A stretch of DNA of 64,000 nt from Ceratotherium simum simum. Lineage: Eukaryota; Chordata; Mammalia; Perissodactyla; Rhinocerotidae. Positions 45,182 to 56,149 of the stretch are shown piece by piece. Position numbers and translations under genes: made by a program. The stretch lies in the NCBI RefSeq assembly GCF_000283155.1, contig NW_004454282.1, forward strand, positions 1,707,341 through 1,771,340, in the 5' to 3' direction. The notes under the pieces were generated by a model. It had not been told where the DNA came from, searched no databases, and saw only the letters and a program-made list of their open reading frames with translations. The stretch's first letter is position 1. Each line of letters starts with the position of its first letter.

Positions 45182-45414
45182 TTTTTTCCTGAGGAAGATT
45201 TGCCCTGAGCTAATATCTGTTGCCAATCTTCCTCTTTTTGCTTAAAGAAGATTTGCCCTGAGCTAACGTCTGTGCCAATCTTCCTCTGTTTTGTTTGTGG
45301 GTTGCCACCACAGCATGGCCACCAATGAGTGGTATAGGTCCACACCCAGGAACCAAACCTGGGCCGCTGAAGTGCAGCACGCCAAACTTAACCACTATGC
45401 CACAGGGCCAGCCC
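45182..45414 (-). mobile_element. ERE SINE in host L1
   Basis: Antisense ERE: 'gaggaagatttgccctgagc' twice, 'cagcatggccaccaatgagt', 'ggaaccaaacctgggccgct', 'aaacttaaccactatgccac'. TSD ctaagtatttt (45171-45181) and ctgagtatttt (45415-45425), one difference. Confidence 0.87.
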
Positions 45415-45424
45415 CTGAGTATTT

Positions 45425-45675
45425 TATTCTTTTTGATGCTATTGTAAATAGAATTGTTTCTGTAATGTATTAGCTCTAATAGATTTTTGTAGACTCTTGA
45501 CAGTTTTCTACATATAAGATCATATCATCTGTGAACAGATATGCCTTTCATTTCTTTTCCTTGCCTAAGTGAACTGGCTAGCACTTCCAGTACTATGTTG
45601 AATAGAAGTGGTAAAAGTGGACATCTTTGTCTCGTTTCTGATCTTAGATGAAAGACTCAGTCTTTAACAATTGAG
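45425..45675 (-). pseudogene. Host L1: ORF2 RT piece up to L1-B, antisense
   Basis: 'gcctaagtgaactggctagc', 'tgaatagaagtggtaaaagt' and 'cagtctttaacaattgagt' are antisense of the RT palm around [11 protein letters not shown]. The sequence stops abruptly at the L1-B 5' end. Confidence 0.75.
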
Positions 45676-47263
45676 TCTGAGATCCACTGTCAAGATGGAG
45701 GCATAGCTGGACTCTGAACTCACCTCCTCTCACAGACATAACAAATTTACAGCTACTCTTGGAACAATTACCCATGAGCGAGAATTGAAATCTGGGTAAA
45801 AAGAACCCCCACAACAAGGGACAGTGCTGACCAAGGTGGAAGAGGCATAAATTCCTTCCTGGAGAGGAAAATGCCACCTTCTAGCCATGATGCTTCATGG
45901 CCAGCTGGGAGAAACTTTAAGGTATGAAGCCTTTCCTGGAGGAGTGGGGGATCTGAGCAGGGGAGATTTACCACAATAAACATCTTTTGGACTCAGCACA
46001 ATTGAGACGAATGTCATAATATCTGGCTTTGCTGTCTATTAACAACAACGGGGAATACCCCAAGAAAAACTACCAGACATGAGGGGAGAAAAAGCGTGCT
46101 CTTAAAGGGCCCACACACAAATTCACTCACTTTGGAAAGCAACCTAAAATAACTAGAAAGATGGGTGCATAGTCTGTTGGTGAAAAGAGACTCACTTGAT
46201 AGGCTCTGGGTGCATCTCATGAGAAGTGAGACCTCCCTAGGCTGGGATGACCCCCCCAGGGACTGAGACATTGGCGGCAATCAATATTGTGACCTAGTAC
46301 ATGCATGCGGACACAGACACTGTCAGACGCCGTTGGAGTTCTTCCCCTGACCAGTTAGCACAGGGGTCTGACCCATCCACTAGAGCACTGATTTAATCCA
46401 GCTTATCCAGGACAGGCAACCCACCCTAGGGACTGGCCCCACCCAAGAGCAAGCCCTTGGGCAACTTGTGGGCCCACATAGGCAAAGTCCCTGGGACCTC
46501 AGCAGTGGGGAGAGTGGGTCCACCTCTGCAGGGCAGGCCGTGCACAAGAGGCAAGCCTGCATTGTTTGAGTGTGTGGGGCTGCTGAAGCAGGATGACTGG
46601 GTTTGCTTAAGTGGGTCAGAGCATACACACAGGGCAGGACTGTGTTGACAGGGTGTGTGGGCCTGTGGGCAGTGGGGCTTGTCAGCTGCAGCAGTCTTGT
46701 GTTTCTCAAACAGCCACATAGGGGATTGGCCCCACCTTCCAAAGCCTGAACAATTGGGTGCTCCCACGCCTGGGGCCTGGCCCACTCAGCTGCACTCCTA
46801 ATAAGAGAGCTGACAACAGCCTTGCAGGCCCGAGGCCTACAGCAATTGTAAGCCCCAGAGGCTAGCAACCAGCCACACTGGGGGCCTACTCACTTAACAG
46901 AAAAACTGGAACAGGAATGTGCTAATAGACATTGCAGCAAACTGTGCTGGGGCTTCCCATGCCTGATAAAGTGACTGAAGGGTCCATAGCAGCCACACGC
47001 AGCTAAGCATTACAACCAGCCGGCCAAGGGGACAGCCTAGCCTCCCCGGGCACCTGCAGCAAGAGCAACCCTGCCACAAGAGAAGGACACATGAGGGACA
47101 CTCCTAGAACATTTGGAACTGGTGACAAGAGGGAAGCACACTCTGGGCCTTATAAGGCATCTCTTACATAAGCCCACCTTTCCAAGATCAGAAAACATAG
47201 CTGATCTACCTAATACATAGATATAAGCACAGAGAAAGAGGCAAAATGAGGAGACAAAGGAAT
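45676..47263 (+). promoter_or_regulatory. L1-B 5' UTR (GC-rich internal promoter)
   Basis: About 1.6 kb. caagatgg at 45691-45698 is the core of a YY1-type site at the expected place near the L1 start. The middle (46380-47060) is the most GC-rich part of the window, with repeated 'ggcctg', 'gggctg' and 'cagcc' words. Long minus-strand frames here (162 and 119 codons) come from base composition. Longer than, and unlike, the L1-A leader in its 5' part. Confidence 0.6.
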
Positions 47264-48132
47264 ATGTTCCAAATAAGCGAATAGGACAAATCCCCTGAAA
47301 AAGAACTAAACAAAACAGAGATAAACAATCTACCTGACAAAGAGTACAAACTAATAGTCATAAGGATGCTCACTGATCTCGGGAGAAGAATAGATGAACA
47401 CAGTGAGAACTTCAACAAAGAATTGAAAAATATAAAAAAGAACCAATGAGAAATGAAGAATACAATAATGGAAATGAAAAATTCACTAGAGGGACTCAAA
47501 ACCAGAGTAGGTAATACAGAAGAACAGATTAGTGAGCTGGATGAAAGACTAGAGGAAATCAACCAAGCTAAACAGAAAAAAGAATTAAAAAGAACAAGGA
47601 TGGTCTAAGGGACCTCTGGGACAACATCAAGTGCACTAACATCTGTATTATAGGTGTCCCAGAAGGAGAAGAGAGAGACAAAGGAGCAGAGAATCTATTT
47701 GAAGAAATAATAGCTGAAAATTTTCCTAACCTAAGGAAGGAAACAGACATCCAGGTACAGGAAGCACAGAGATCACCAAACAAGACAAACCCAAAGAGGC
47801 CCACACCAAGACACATTATAATTAAAATGTCAACAATTAAGGATAAAGAGAGAATCCAAAAGCTGCAAGAGAAAGGCAACAAGTTACATACAAAGGAAAT
47901 CACATAAGGCTATCAGCTAACTTCTCAGCAGGAACCTTACAGGCTAGAAGGGAATGGCACAATATACTTAAAGTGTTGAAAGGAAAAAACCTACAGCCAA
48001 GAATACTCTACCTGGCAAGGTTATCATTCAGACTGGAAGGAGAGATAAAGAGTTTCCCAAACAAGCAAAACCTAAAGGAGTTTATCACCAAGAAACCAGC
48101 CTTACAAGAAATGCTTAAGGCACTTATTTAAG
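47264..48132 (+). pseudogene. L1-B ORF1 relic
   Basis: Chaperone ORF1p relic. The N-terminal part is coiled-coil-like (regular K, E, L, N, Q). The RNA-binding part is followed by 'agggacctctgggacaacat', 'ggtgtcccagaaggagaaga', 'ccaagacacattataattaa', 'gctagaagggaatggcaca', 'cagccaagaatactctacct' and the end 'ttacaagaaatgcttaag'. Stops such as TGA in 'aaccaatgagaaatgaag' and frameshifts break it. Closer to coding order than the L1-A copy. Confidence 0.75.
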
Positions 48133-48629
48133 TGGAAAGGAAAAGACCACAAATAGGAATAAGAAAATTATCAAAAAAAAAAAAACCAATAAAATCACTG
48201 ATAAAGGCAAATACACAGTAAAGGTAGCAGATCAACCACCTATGAAGCTAATATGAAGGTCAAAAGACAAAAGTACTAAAATTAACCATTCCCATGATAA
48301 CAGGGTAACAGATACACATACATAAAAAAGAGGTTAGATATGATATCAAAAACATAAAATGTGGGAGGAGGGGAGTAAAAGAATAGAGCTTTTATCAAGA
48401 GGTCAAACTTAAGAGACCATCAACTTAATAGAGATTGCTATATATGTAGGTTACTATATATGAACCTCATGGTAATCGCAGACCAGAAATCTGTAACAAA
48501 TACACAAAAATTAACTGAAATAACTCAAAGATAATACTAAAGAAAGCCATCAAACCACAAGGGAAGAGAGCAAGAGAAGAAGAAAGGAACAGAGAAGGAC
48601 TAATAAAACACCCAGAAAAAAAGTAACAA
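48133..48629 (+). mobile_element. L1-B inter-ORF spacer
   Basis: About 500 bp: A-rich start, 'cctatgaagctaatatgaag', 'cattcccatgataacaggg', 'ctcatggtaatcgcagacca'. Non-coding, as in the L1-A spacer. Confidence 0.65.
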
Positions 48630-50832
48630 AACGGCAAGAAGTACATTCTTAGCAATAGCTACTTTAAATGTCAATGGACTAAATGCTCCAATCAAAAGGC
48701 ACAGGGTGGCCAATTGGATAAAAAACGAGACCCATATATATGCTGCATACAAGAGACACACTTCAGACCTAAAGACACTCACAAACTGAAAGTGAAGGGA
48801 TGAAATAAGATACTCCATGGAAGTGGCAATGAAAAGAAAGCTGGGGTAGCAATACTTATATCAGACAAAATAGACTTTAAAACAAAATCTGTAACAAGAG
48901 ACAAAGAAGGGCACTGCATAATGATCAAGGGAACAATCCAACAAGAGGATATAACACTTTTAAATATCTATGCACCCAATATAGGAGCACCTAAATATAT
49001 AAAGTAATTATTAAGAGGCATAAAAGGAGAAACAGACAGCAACACAATAATAGTAGGGGACTTTAACACTCCACTTACACCAATGGATAGATCATCCAAA
49101 CAGAAGATCAATAAGGAAACATTGGCCTTAAGTGACACATTAGACCAGATGGACTTAGTAGATATATACAGAACATTCCATCCAAAAACGGAAGAATACA
49201 CGTTCTTTTCAAATGCACATGGAACATCCTCCAGGATAGATCACATATTAGTGATCTATATTGTGATAGATCACAAACAAGTCTCAATAAATTTAAGAAG
49301 ATTGAAATAATACCAAGCATCTCTTCTGACCACAGCAGTATGAAACTAGAAATCAACTATAGGAAGAAAATCAGAAAAGCCACAAATATGTAGAGATTAA
49401 ACAAAATGCTACTGAACAACGATTGGGTTAACAAAGACATCAAAGGTGAAATCAAAAAATACATGGAGACAAATGAAAATGAAAATACAATCTGTCAAAA
49501 CTTATGGGATACAGCAAAAAGTGGTTCTAAGAGGGAAGTTTATAGCAATATAGGCCTACGCCAAAAAAACAAGAAAGATCTCAAATAAACAGTCTAACTG
49601 TGCACCTAAAGGAACAGGAAAAAGAAGAACAAACAAAGCCCAAAATCGGTAGAAAGAAGGAAATAATACAAATCAGAGCAGAAATAAATGAAATCGAGAC
49701 AAAAAAATAGAAAAAAATCAACGAAACTAAGAGCTAGTTCTTTGAAAAGATAAATAAAATTGACAAATCTTTAGCTAGACTCACCAAGAAAAAAAGAGAG
49801 AAGGCTGAAATAAATAAAATCAGATATGAAAGAGGAAAAATTACAATGGATATCTCAGAAATACAAAAGATTATAAGAGAATACTACGAAAAGCTATATG
49901 CCAACAAACTGGATAATCTAGAAGAAATGGATAAATTCTTAGAATCAGACAACCTTCCAAAACTGAATCAAGAAGAAATAGAGAATTTGAATAGACCAGT
50001 CACCAGTAAGGAGATCGAAAGAGTAATCAAAAACCTCCCCAAAAATAAAAGTCCAGGACCAGACAGCTTCCCTGGTGAATGCTACCAAACATTCAAAGAA
50101 GATTTAATACTCATCCTTCTCAAACTCTTCCAAAAATTTCAAGAGGAGGGGAAGCTTCCTAACTCATTCTACGAAACCAACATTACCCTGATACCAAAAC
50201 CAGACAAGGACAACACAAAAAAAGAAAATTACAGGCCAATAATACTGATGAACATCGACGCAGAAGTCCTCAACAAAATACCAGTAAATCAAATACAACA
50301 ATACATTAAAAAGATTATACACCATGATCAAGTGGGATTTATTCCAGGGATGCAGGGATGGTTCAACATATACAAATCAATGAATGTGATACACCACATT
50401 AACAAAATGAAGAATAAAAATCACAGGATCATCTCAATGGATGCAGAGAAAGCATCTGACAAGATACAGCATCCATTTATGATAAAAACTCTGAATAAAA
50501 TGGGTATAGAAGGAAAGTATCTCAACATAATAAAGGCCATATATGACAAACCCACAGCCAACATCATACTTGATGGAGAAAAACTGAAAGCTATTCCTCT
50601 AAGAACAGGAACCAGATAAGTATGCCCACTTTCAGCACTCTTATTCAACACAGTATCATAAGTTCTAGCCAGAGCAATTAGGTAAGAAAAAGAAAAGGGA
50701 TCCAAATTGGAAAGGAAGAAGTGAAACTGTCACTATTTGCAGATGACATGATTTTATATATAGAAAACCCTAAAGAATCCACCAAAAAAGTTTTAGAAAT
50801 AAATAATTATTAATGATATTAAATAAATAATA
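48630..50832 (+). pseudogene. L1-B ORF2 relic, truncated after the RT active site
   Basis: The endonuclease part has NVNGLNAPI (about 48664-48690), GDFNTPL (about 49057-49077) and SSRIDHIL (about 49228-49251). A 257-codon open frame (49846-50619) spans the start of the RT domain with [35 protein letters not shown] and [14 protein letters not shown], ending at a TAA where RQGCPLS should follow. FADD is intact at 50736-50747. The region after about 50800 is deleted. Frameshifts at about 49250-49850 and the stop make it dead. Confidence 0.85.
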
Positions 50833-51943
50833 TTCATAAGGGATATTGGTCTATCTTATTTTCTTGTAGTGTCTTTGTCTGGCTTTGGTATCAGGGTAAT
50901 GCTGGCCTCATAGGATAAGTTAGGAAGTGTTTCCTCTTCAAGTTATTGGAAAAGTTTGACAGGGATTCATGTTAATTCTTCTTTAAATGTTCGGTAGAAT
51001 CACCAGTGAAGCCATCAGGTCCAAGGCTCTTCTTCTTAGGGGTGATTTTTGGTTATTGTTCTGATCTCCTTACTAGTTATAGGTCTACTCAGATTTTCTA
51101 TTTCTTCATGATTTAGTTTTGGTAAGATTTGTGTTTCTAGAATTTTTACATTTAATCAAAGTTATCCAACTTGTTAGTGTACAATTGTTTATAGTGCTTT
51201 CTTATAATCCTTTTTATGTCTATAGAATCAGTAGTAATGTTTCCATTTTCATTTCTGATTTTAGTAATTTGAGTCTTCTCTCTTTTTTCTTAGTCCATCT
51301 AGCTAAAGGTTTGTCAATTTTTTTTTAAATCTTTTCAAAGAACAAACTTCTGGCTTCATTAATTTTCTCTATTGTTTTTTATTCTATATTTCATTTATCT
51401 CTGCTCTACTTTTTATTATTTCCTTCTTTATACTAGCCTTGGTTTTAGTTTGTTCTTACTTCTCTAGTTCCTTAAGTTAGGTTGTTGATTTAAGAACTCT
51501 CTTATTTTTTTTAATGTAAGTGTTTATAGCTATAAATTTCCCCCTTAGCACTACTTTCACTGTATCCTATAAGTTTTGGTATGTTGTGTTTTCATTTTAA
51601 TTCATCTCTGAGAATTTTCTAATCTCTCCTGCAATTTCTTTTTGATACATTTGTTGTTAAAGAGCATGTTGTTTAATCTCCACAAATTTGAGAATTTTCC
51701 AGTTTTACTTCTGTTATTGATTTGTACCTTCATCCCATTGTGGTCAGAGAAGATACTCTGCATGATATCTATCTTTTTGAATCTATTGAGACTTGATTTG
51801 TGGCCTAACATATGAGCTATCCTGGAAAATGTCCCATGTTCACTTGAGAAGAATGTGTGTGTATGCTCTTTTATTGAGTAGAGAGTTCTGTGTTTCTGTT
51901 AGATATACTTGATTTATTGTGTTATTTATGTCCTCTATTTTCT
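50833..51943 (-). pseudogene. Host L1: ORF2 RT start and domain upstream, antisense
   Basis: Resumes with 'gggatattggtctatcttat' and 'ttcttgtagtgtctttgtct', then 'gtttgtcaatttttttttaa', 'cttcattaattttctctatt', 'tataagttttggtatgttgt'. The endonuclease-linked segment follows, including a 69-codon minus-strand frame at 51602-51811 (MLGHKSSLNRFKK). Several in-frame lesions. Confidence 0.8.
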
Positions 51944-52185
51944 TTTTTTGGGGGGAGGAGACTAGCTCTGAGCTAATATCTGATGCCAACCCTCCTCTTT
52001 TTTACTGAGGAAGATTGGCCCTGGGCTAACATCTGTACCCATCTTTCTCTATTTTATATGGGACACTGCCACAGCATGGCTTGACAAGCAGTGCATTGGT
52101 GCATGCCTGGGATCCGAACCTGCAAACCCCGGGCCACCAAAGCGAAGCATGTGCACTTAACTGCTGCACCACTGGCCAGCCCCAG
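51944..52185 (-). mobile_element. ERE SINE in host L1 ORF2
   Basis: Antisense ERE: 'gaagattggccctgggctaa', 'tatatgggacactgccacag', 'gggatccgaacctgcaaacc', 'gcaccactggccagcccc'. TSD tcctctattttct (51931-51943) and tcttctattttct (52186-52198), one difference. Confidence 0.87.
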
Positions 52186-52198
52186 TCTTCTATTTTCT

Positions 52199-53170
52199 TA
52201 TTTATCTTCTATCTAGTTGTTCTATCCATTATTGAGAGTGGGATATTTAAGTCTCAAACTATTACTGTGAAACTGTTTATTTCTCTCTTTAATTCTATCA
52301 GTTTTTGCTTCATATACTTTTATGGTCTGTCATTAGGTGCATAAATGTTTATAATTATAATATCTTCTTGGTGTATTGAACCTTTTATTAATATATAATT
52401 TCTTTCTTTTCTTCTAAAAAAAGGTTACAACCTATTTTATTTAAAGTCTATTTTGTCTGATATTATTATAGACACCCCTGCTCTTTTTTTCCCTTGCATT
52501 ACTGCATTTTTTTCTGCATTATTTACTTCTTTTGTGTTTAGTTGATTTTTTTTTGTAGTAAAATATTTAAATTCATTTCTCATTTCCTTTTGTGTATGTT
52601 CTACAGCTATTTTCTGTGTGGCTTGTATGGGGATTAAATTTAATATCCTAAAGTTATAACACACTAATTCGAATTTATTCCAACTTAACTTCAATAACAT
52701 GCAAAAACTCTGCTCTTTTACATGTTTATCTTCACCTCTTTTGATTGTTGATGTGACAAAATTGTATCTTTATAAATTGTATGCCCAGAAATATAAAGTA
52801 ATAATTATTTTAAATGTTTTAGTCTCTTAAATTATGTAGAAAACAAAATTTATAGTTACAAGTCAAAGTTACAATAATATTAGCTTTTAGACTAATAATT
52901 ACTCATTTAAAAACATATTAGAATCTTAAATCATGTAGAAAACAAAAATTGGAGTTAAAAACCATTGTACCAATCATATGAGCTTTTATAATTGCCCACG
53001 TATTTACCATCATTGGGATCTCTATTTCTTCATACAGCTTTGTGTTATTATCTAGTGGCCTTTCATTTCACCCTGCAGGACTACCTTGAGCATTTCTTGC
53101 AGGAGAAGTCTAGTGGTAACAAATTCCCTCAGCTTTTGTTTATCTGGGAATATCTTAATTTCTCCCTCAC
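52199..53170 (-). pseudogene. Host L1: ORF2 N-terminus, spacer and ORF1 3' end, antisense
   Basis: 'ttcttctaaaaaaaggttac', 'gtctattttgtctgatatta', 'tagacacccctgctcttttt' is antisense of the endonuclease domain. The long spacer follows ('ctacagctattttctgtgtg', 'ccaacttaacttcaataaca'), then the ORF1 end ('catttcttgcaggagaagtc', 'gcttttgtttatctgggaat'). The ERE cuts it at 53171. Confidence 0.75.
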
Positions 53171-53421
53171 CTTTTTTTTTTTCTTTTTATTTTCTGGTGA
53201 AGATTTGCCCTGAGCTAACATCTGTTGACAATCTTTCTCTTTCTGCTTGAGGAAGATTTGCCCTGAGCTAACATCTGTGCCAATCTTCCTCTACTTTGTA
53301 TGTGGGTTGCTTCCCCAGCACAGCTGCTGATGGGTGGTGTAGGTCTGCACCTGGGAACCAAGCCCAGGCCACCGAACTGGAGTGCACTGAACTTAACCAC
53401 TAGGCCATGTTGCCAGCCCCA
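53171..53421 (-). mobile_element. ERE SINE in host L1 ORF1
   Basis: Antisense ERE: T-rich start, 'gaagatttgccctgagctaa' twice, 'gtgggttgcttccccagcac', 'gggaaccaagcccaggccac', 'aacttaaccactaggccatg'. Exact 11-bp TSD ttctccctcac at 53160-53170 and 53422-53432. Confidence 0.9.
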
Positions 53422-53432
53422 TTCTCCCTCAC

Positions 53433-54050
53433 TTTTGAAGGAGAGTTTTGGTATATATAGGATTCTTGGTTTACAATTGTTTTCTTTTAGCACTTTGAAA
53501 ATCAGCCCACTGCCTTCGGCCTCCAAAGTTTCTGATGAGAAATCTGCTGTTAATCTTATTGAGGACCCCTTGTATGTGATGAGTTGTTTCTTTCTTGCTG
53601 CTTTTGAGATTCTCTTTCTCTTTGGCTTTTGAAAGTTGGATTATAATGTGTCTTCGTGTGGGTCTCTGAATTCATCTTACCTGGAACTCATTGAACTTCT
53701 TGGATATCTTACATCAACTGTTGGAAATTTTCAGCCATTACTTCTTCAAATATCCTTTCTGCCCTTTTCTCTCTCTCTTCTCCTTCTGGGATTCCTACAA
53801 TGAGTATGTTGGTCCATTTGATGGTATCCCACAGGTTCCTTAGGCTCTATTTACTTTTCTTCAATCTTTTTTCTTTCTGTTCCTCAGATACAATAATTTC
53901 CATTATCCTGTCTTCAAGTTTGCTTATTCTTTCTTCTGCCTGCTCAAATATGCCTTTGAATTCCTCTAGTGAAACATTTATTTCAGTTATTGTACTTTTA
54001 GCTCAAGAATTTGTTTTTTATTTCTTTTTAGGTTTTCTCTCTCTTCATTG
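53433..54050 (-). pseudogene. Host L1: ORF1 relic, antisense
   Basis: Antisense RNA-binding part then coiled coil: 'ttctgatgagaaatctgctg', 'tgaacttcttggatatctta', 'ccacaggttccttaggctct', 'ttctttctgttcctcagata', 'tctagtgaaacatttatttc'. Frames are broken, so no ORF1p. Confidence 0.75.
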
Positions 54051-55018
54051 ATATTTCTATTTTGTTCATACGCTGTTTTCTTGACTTTCTCTACATCTTC
54101 CTTTAGTTCCTTGAGCATCTTTAAGGCAGTTGTTTTAAAGACTTTTGTCTAACATATCTGCCATCAGGTCTTCTTCAGGGACAGTTTCTGTTGATTTATT
54201 TTTTTCCTGTGAATGGGCCATACTTCCCTGTTTCTTTGTATGCCTTCTGATTTCTTTTTGTTGAACATTACATGTTTGAATCTAATAATGTGGTAACTCT
54301 GGAAATCAGATTCTCCCCCTCCCCCAGGGTTTGCTGTTTTTGTTTATTGCTTTTGTTTTTTGCATTGTTGTAGGGCATCTCTGTGCTGAGGATCAGCCTG
54401 GGGTGCAATCTTAAGGTCTTCACAGGTCTTTTCTGAGCCTTTCCCTGGGCATGCACAGTCACTTTCTACTATTCTCCATATGTAGTTGTTTTTTGAATAT
54501 CCCACTCTTTAATGTTTGGCTCCCAAAAGTGGAAAAAGAGTAAAATGAAGGGCACCATTCATTTAAATCACCTGGAAGTCATTTCAGCTGGAGGGGGCGG
54601 GGCTTGCAACAATAGAGGGAGGTGCAACAATAATGACTGTCTGCCTTTTTGTCTGCACCTCTGGGATTGGAAGCAGCAATCAGAGCACATATTCCCAATA
54701 TTTGCAGGACAGGGTTCTTTTTGCCCACCCTGGCTCCTCAAAGCTGTGTACAGATTGTTTTTTTCTCAGTAACATGTGCAAAGCTGCCTGCCATGTGGCT
54801 GGGGGTGAGGGATGGGTAGCTGTTATTGTTCTAACAGCTGAAATTGACCAAAATTAACCACAATTTATCATCTAAGCCTTCCCCTGGAAGTTGCAAGCCT
54901 TCAATAGACTCCAGATCCCAAATAGTTACATCAGAAAGATTCTATCAGTGCAATTGTTATCGAGGTGGGACACAGATTTCTGGTGCTTCCTACTCTGCCA
55001 ACTTCCCAGAATCATCTG
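54051..55018 (-). promoter_or_regulatory. Host L1: 5' UTR, antisense
   Basis: Nearly 1 kb. 'gtgaatgggccatacttccc', 'aactctggaaatcagattct' and the far end 'ctactctgccaacttcccag' (reverse of an L1 start like 'ctgggaagatggcggagtag') mark the 5' end of the element. It meets the TSD at 55019. Promoter decayed. Confidence 0.65.
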
Positions 55019-55030
55019 TCTCTGGGTGAT

Positions 55031-55072
55031 CTTTATGCACCTTTGATTTTGAGAAGGCTGCTCTGAGTCACA
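55031..55072 (+). mobile_element. MER5 element, right part
   Basis: 'ctttatgcacctttgatttt' and 'gagaaggctgctctga' continue the MER5 copy that ends at 42887. Together they give the usual end 'gtttgagaagcactgctct'. Confidence 0.7.
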
Positions 55073-55264
55073 TTTGGCTCACCACTTGCTCCAGATCCTA
55101 TTCTGAGCACATTTTCTCCATTTCCAGGCTTTGGATGGAACCTGACTTTCCCTTTGATGATGCTACTTTGTAATTCCTCTCAAGTCTGCCCATTGTCACC
55201 AGTCCTTGGATTCAGGGACAAGAGACTGCTTTGTTATGTTTTAGTAAAGCCCACTCTACTCAGT

Positions 55265-55445
55265 TCCAGTCCTGTCCCAGGCACTGTTAAATGATTGTAC
55301 ATCCATTACCTCATTTAGTCCTCACCACAAGCTAGGGCAGGAGATGCCGTTATTATTTCCAGTTTGTAGAGGGGGAAATGAAGCTTTACAAAGGTGCAGT
55401 CTCCTGAGTAAGATCACTCAGCTAGTGTCAGCTGGGATATGACAT
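55265..55445 (-). repeat. MIR SINE
   Basis: Antisense MIR: 'tcccaggcactgttaaatga', 'cctcatttagtcctcaccac', 'gttattatttccagtttgta', 'gatcactcagctagtgtcag'. Confidence 0.65.
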
Positions 55446-55547
55446 TCGATATGTTCAAGTCCAGAGGCGTCACCACTACTGCCTGTATCCTCATGCCCAT
55501 TCCAGATTAGAGTTTGTCAGCACTCCTGCAACAACACCACTGCCTTT

Positions 55548-56149
55548 TGTATTGGTTTCCATTGCTGCCATAAGAGATTACCACAAATTTAGTGGCTTAC
55601 AACAACGTACATTTATTATCTCACAGTTCTATAGGTCAGATGTCCCAGGGTGCTGGACTAATTTGTCTGCTCTGGGTCTCACAAGGCCAAAATCAAGGAA
55701 TCAGACAGACTGGAGGCTTTGGAGGAGAATCTGCTTACAAACTCATTTAGGTTATTGGTAGAATTCAATTTCACGTGGTTGTACGACAGAGTCCCTATTT
55801 TCTTCCTAGCTGTTGGCCAGGGGTCATTGCAGAGGTTTCCACATTCTCTGGTTTGTGGCCCTCTCATCTTCAAAGTCAGCAATAGTGGGTCAAGTCTTTC
55901 TCATACTTTGAATTGTTCTAACTTCCCCTTCAACCTCATCTCTCCTATTTCCAGCTGCAAAAAGTTCTCCACCTTTAAAGACTCATGTAATTAGATTGGA
56001 CCCACCTGGATGATCCAGGCTAGTCTTATTTTAAGACCGTTAACCTTTATTTGATCTGCAAAGTCCTTTTTGGCATGTTACGTAACATATTTTTACATTG
56101 CAGCTTTTAGGCCATGGACATCTTTGGGGTACTTTTCTGCCCACCATAG
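55548..56149 (-). mobile_element. MLT1-type MaLR solo LTR
   Basis: Antisense LTR start 'tgtattggtttccattgctg', then 'taccacaaatttagtggctt', 'ctcacaaggccaaaatcaag', 'gacccacctggatgatccag', and the end 'ttctgcccaccata'. About 600 bp without internal sequence. The 91-codon frame at 55719-55994 is only LTR sequence. Confidence 0.75.

Larger units (their letters stand above)
45676..50832 (+). mobile_element. L1-B: 5' part of an L1, 3' end deleted
   Basis: Sense L1 with 5' UTR, ORF1, spacer and the first two-thirds of ORF2 through the FADD active site, then cut off. It has no ORF2 C-terminus, 3' UTR or poly(A). Because L1 insertions start from the 3' end, this loss must have happened after insertion. 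The right junction falls in AT-rich sequence (about 50800-50835), where the host L1 resumes. The 3' TSD is lost with the deletion. Confidence 0.8.
42888..55018 (-). mobile_element. Host L1: full-length L1 carrying nested insertions
   Basis: One minus-strand L1 insertion, shown by an exact 12-bp TSD, tctctgggtgat, at 42876-42887 and 55019-55030, and by the MER5 sequence that reads across it. Its 3' end is at the left (T-rich 42888-42906) and its 5' end at the right. Own pieces: 42888-44334, 44852-45181, 45425-45675, 50833-51943, 52199-53170 and 53433-55018, about 5.7 kb. About 0.37 kb of its RT region is missing at the L1-B site, giving an original near 6.1 kb. It cannot be active. Confidence 0.85.

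Noticed and set aside
46380..46868. 162-codon minus-strand frame rich in C, P and L
   Set aside because: Lies antisense in the GC-rich 5' UTR of L1-B, where stop codons are rare from composition alone; a second frame overlaps it.
49846..50619. A domesticated reverse-transcriptase gene (257 codons)
   Set aside because: The frame is simply the best-kept part of L1-B ORF2; flanking lesions and the lost 3' end show no sign of selection for a new role.
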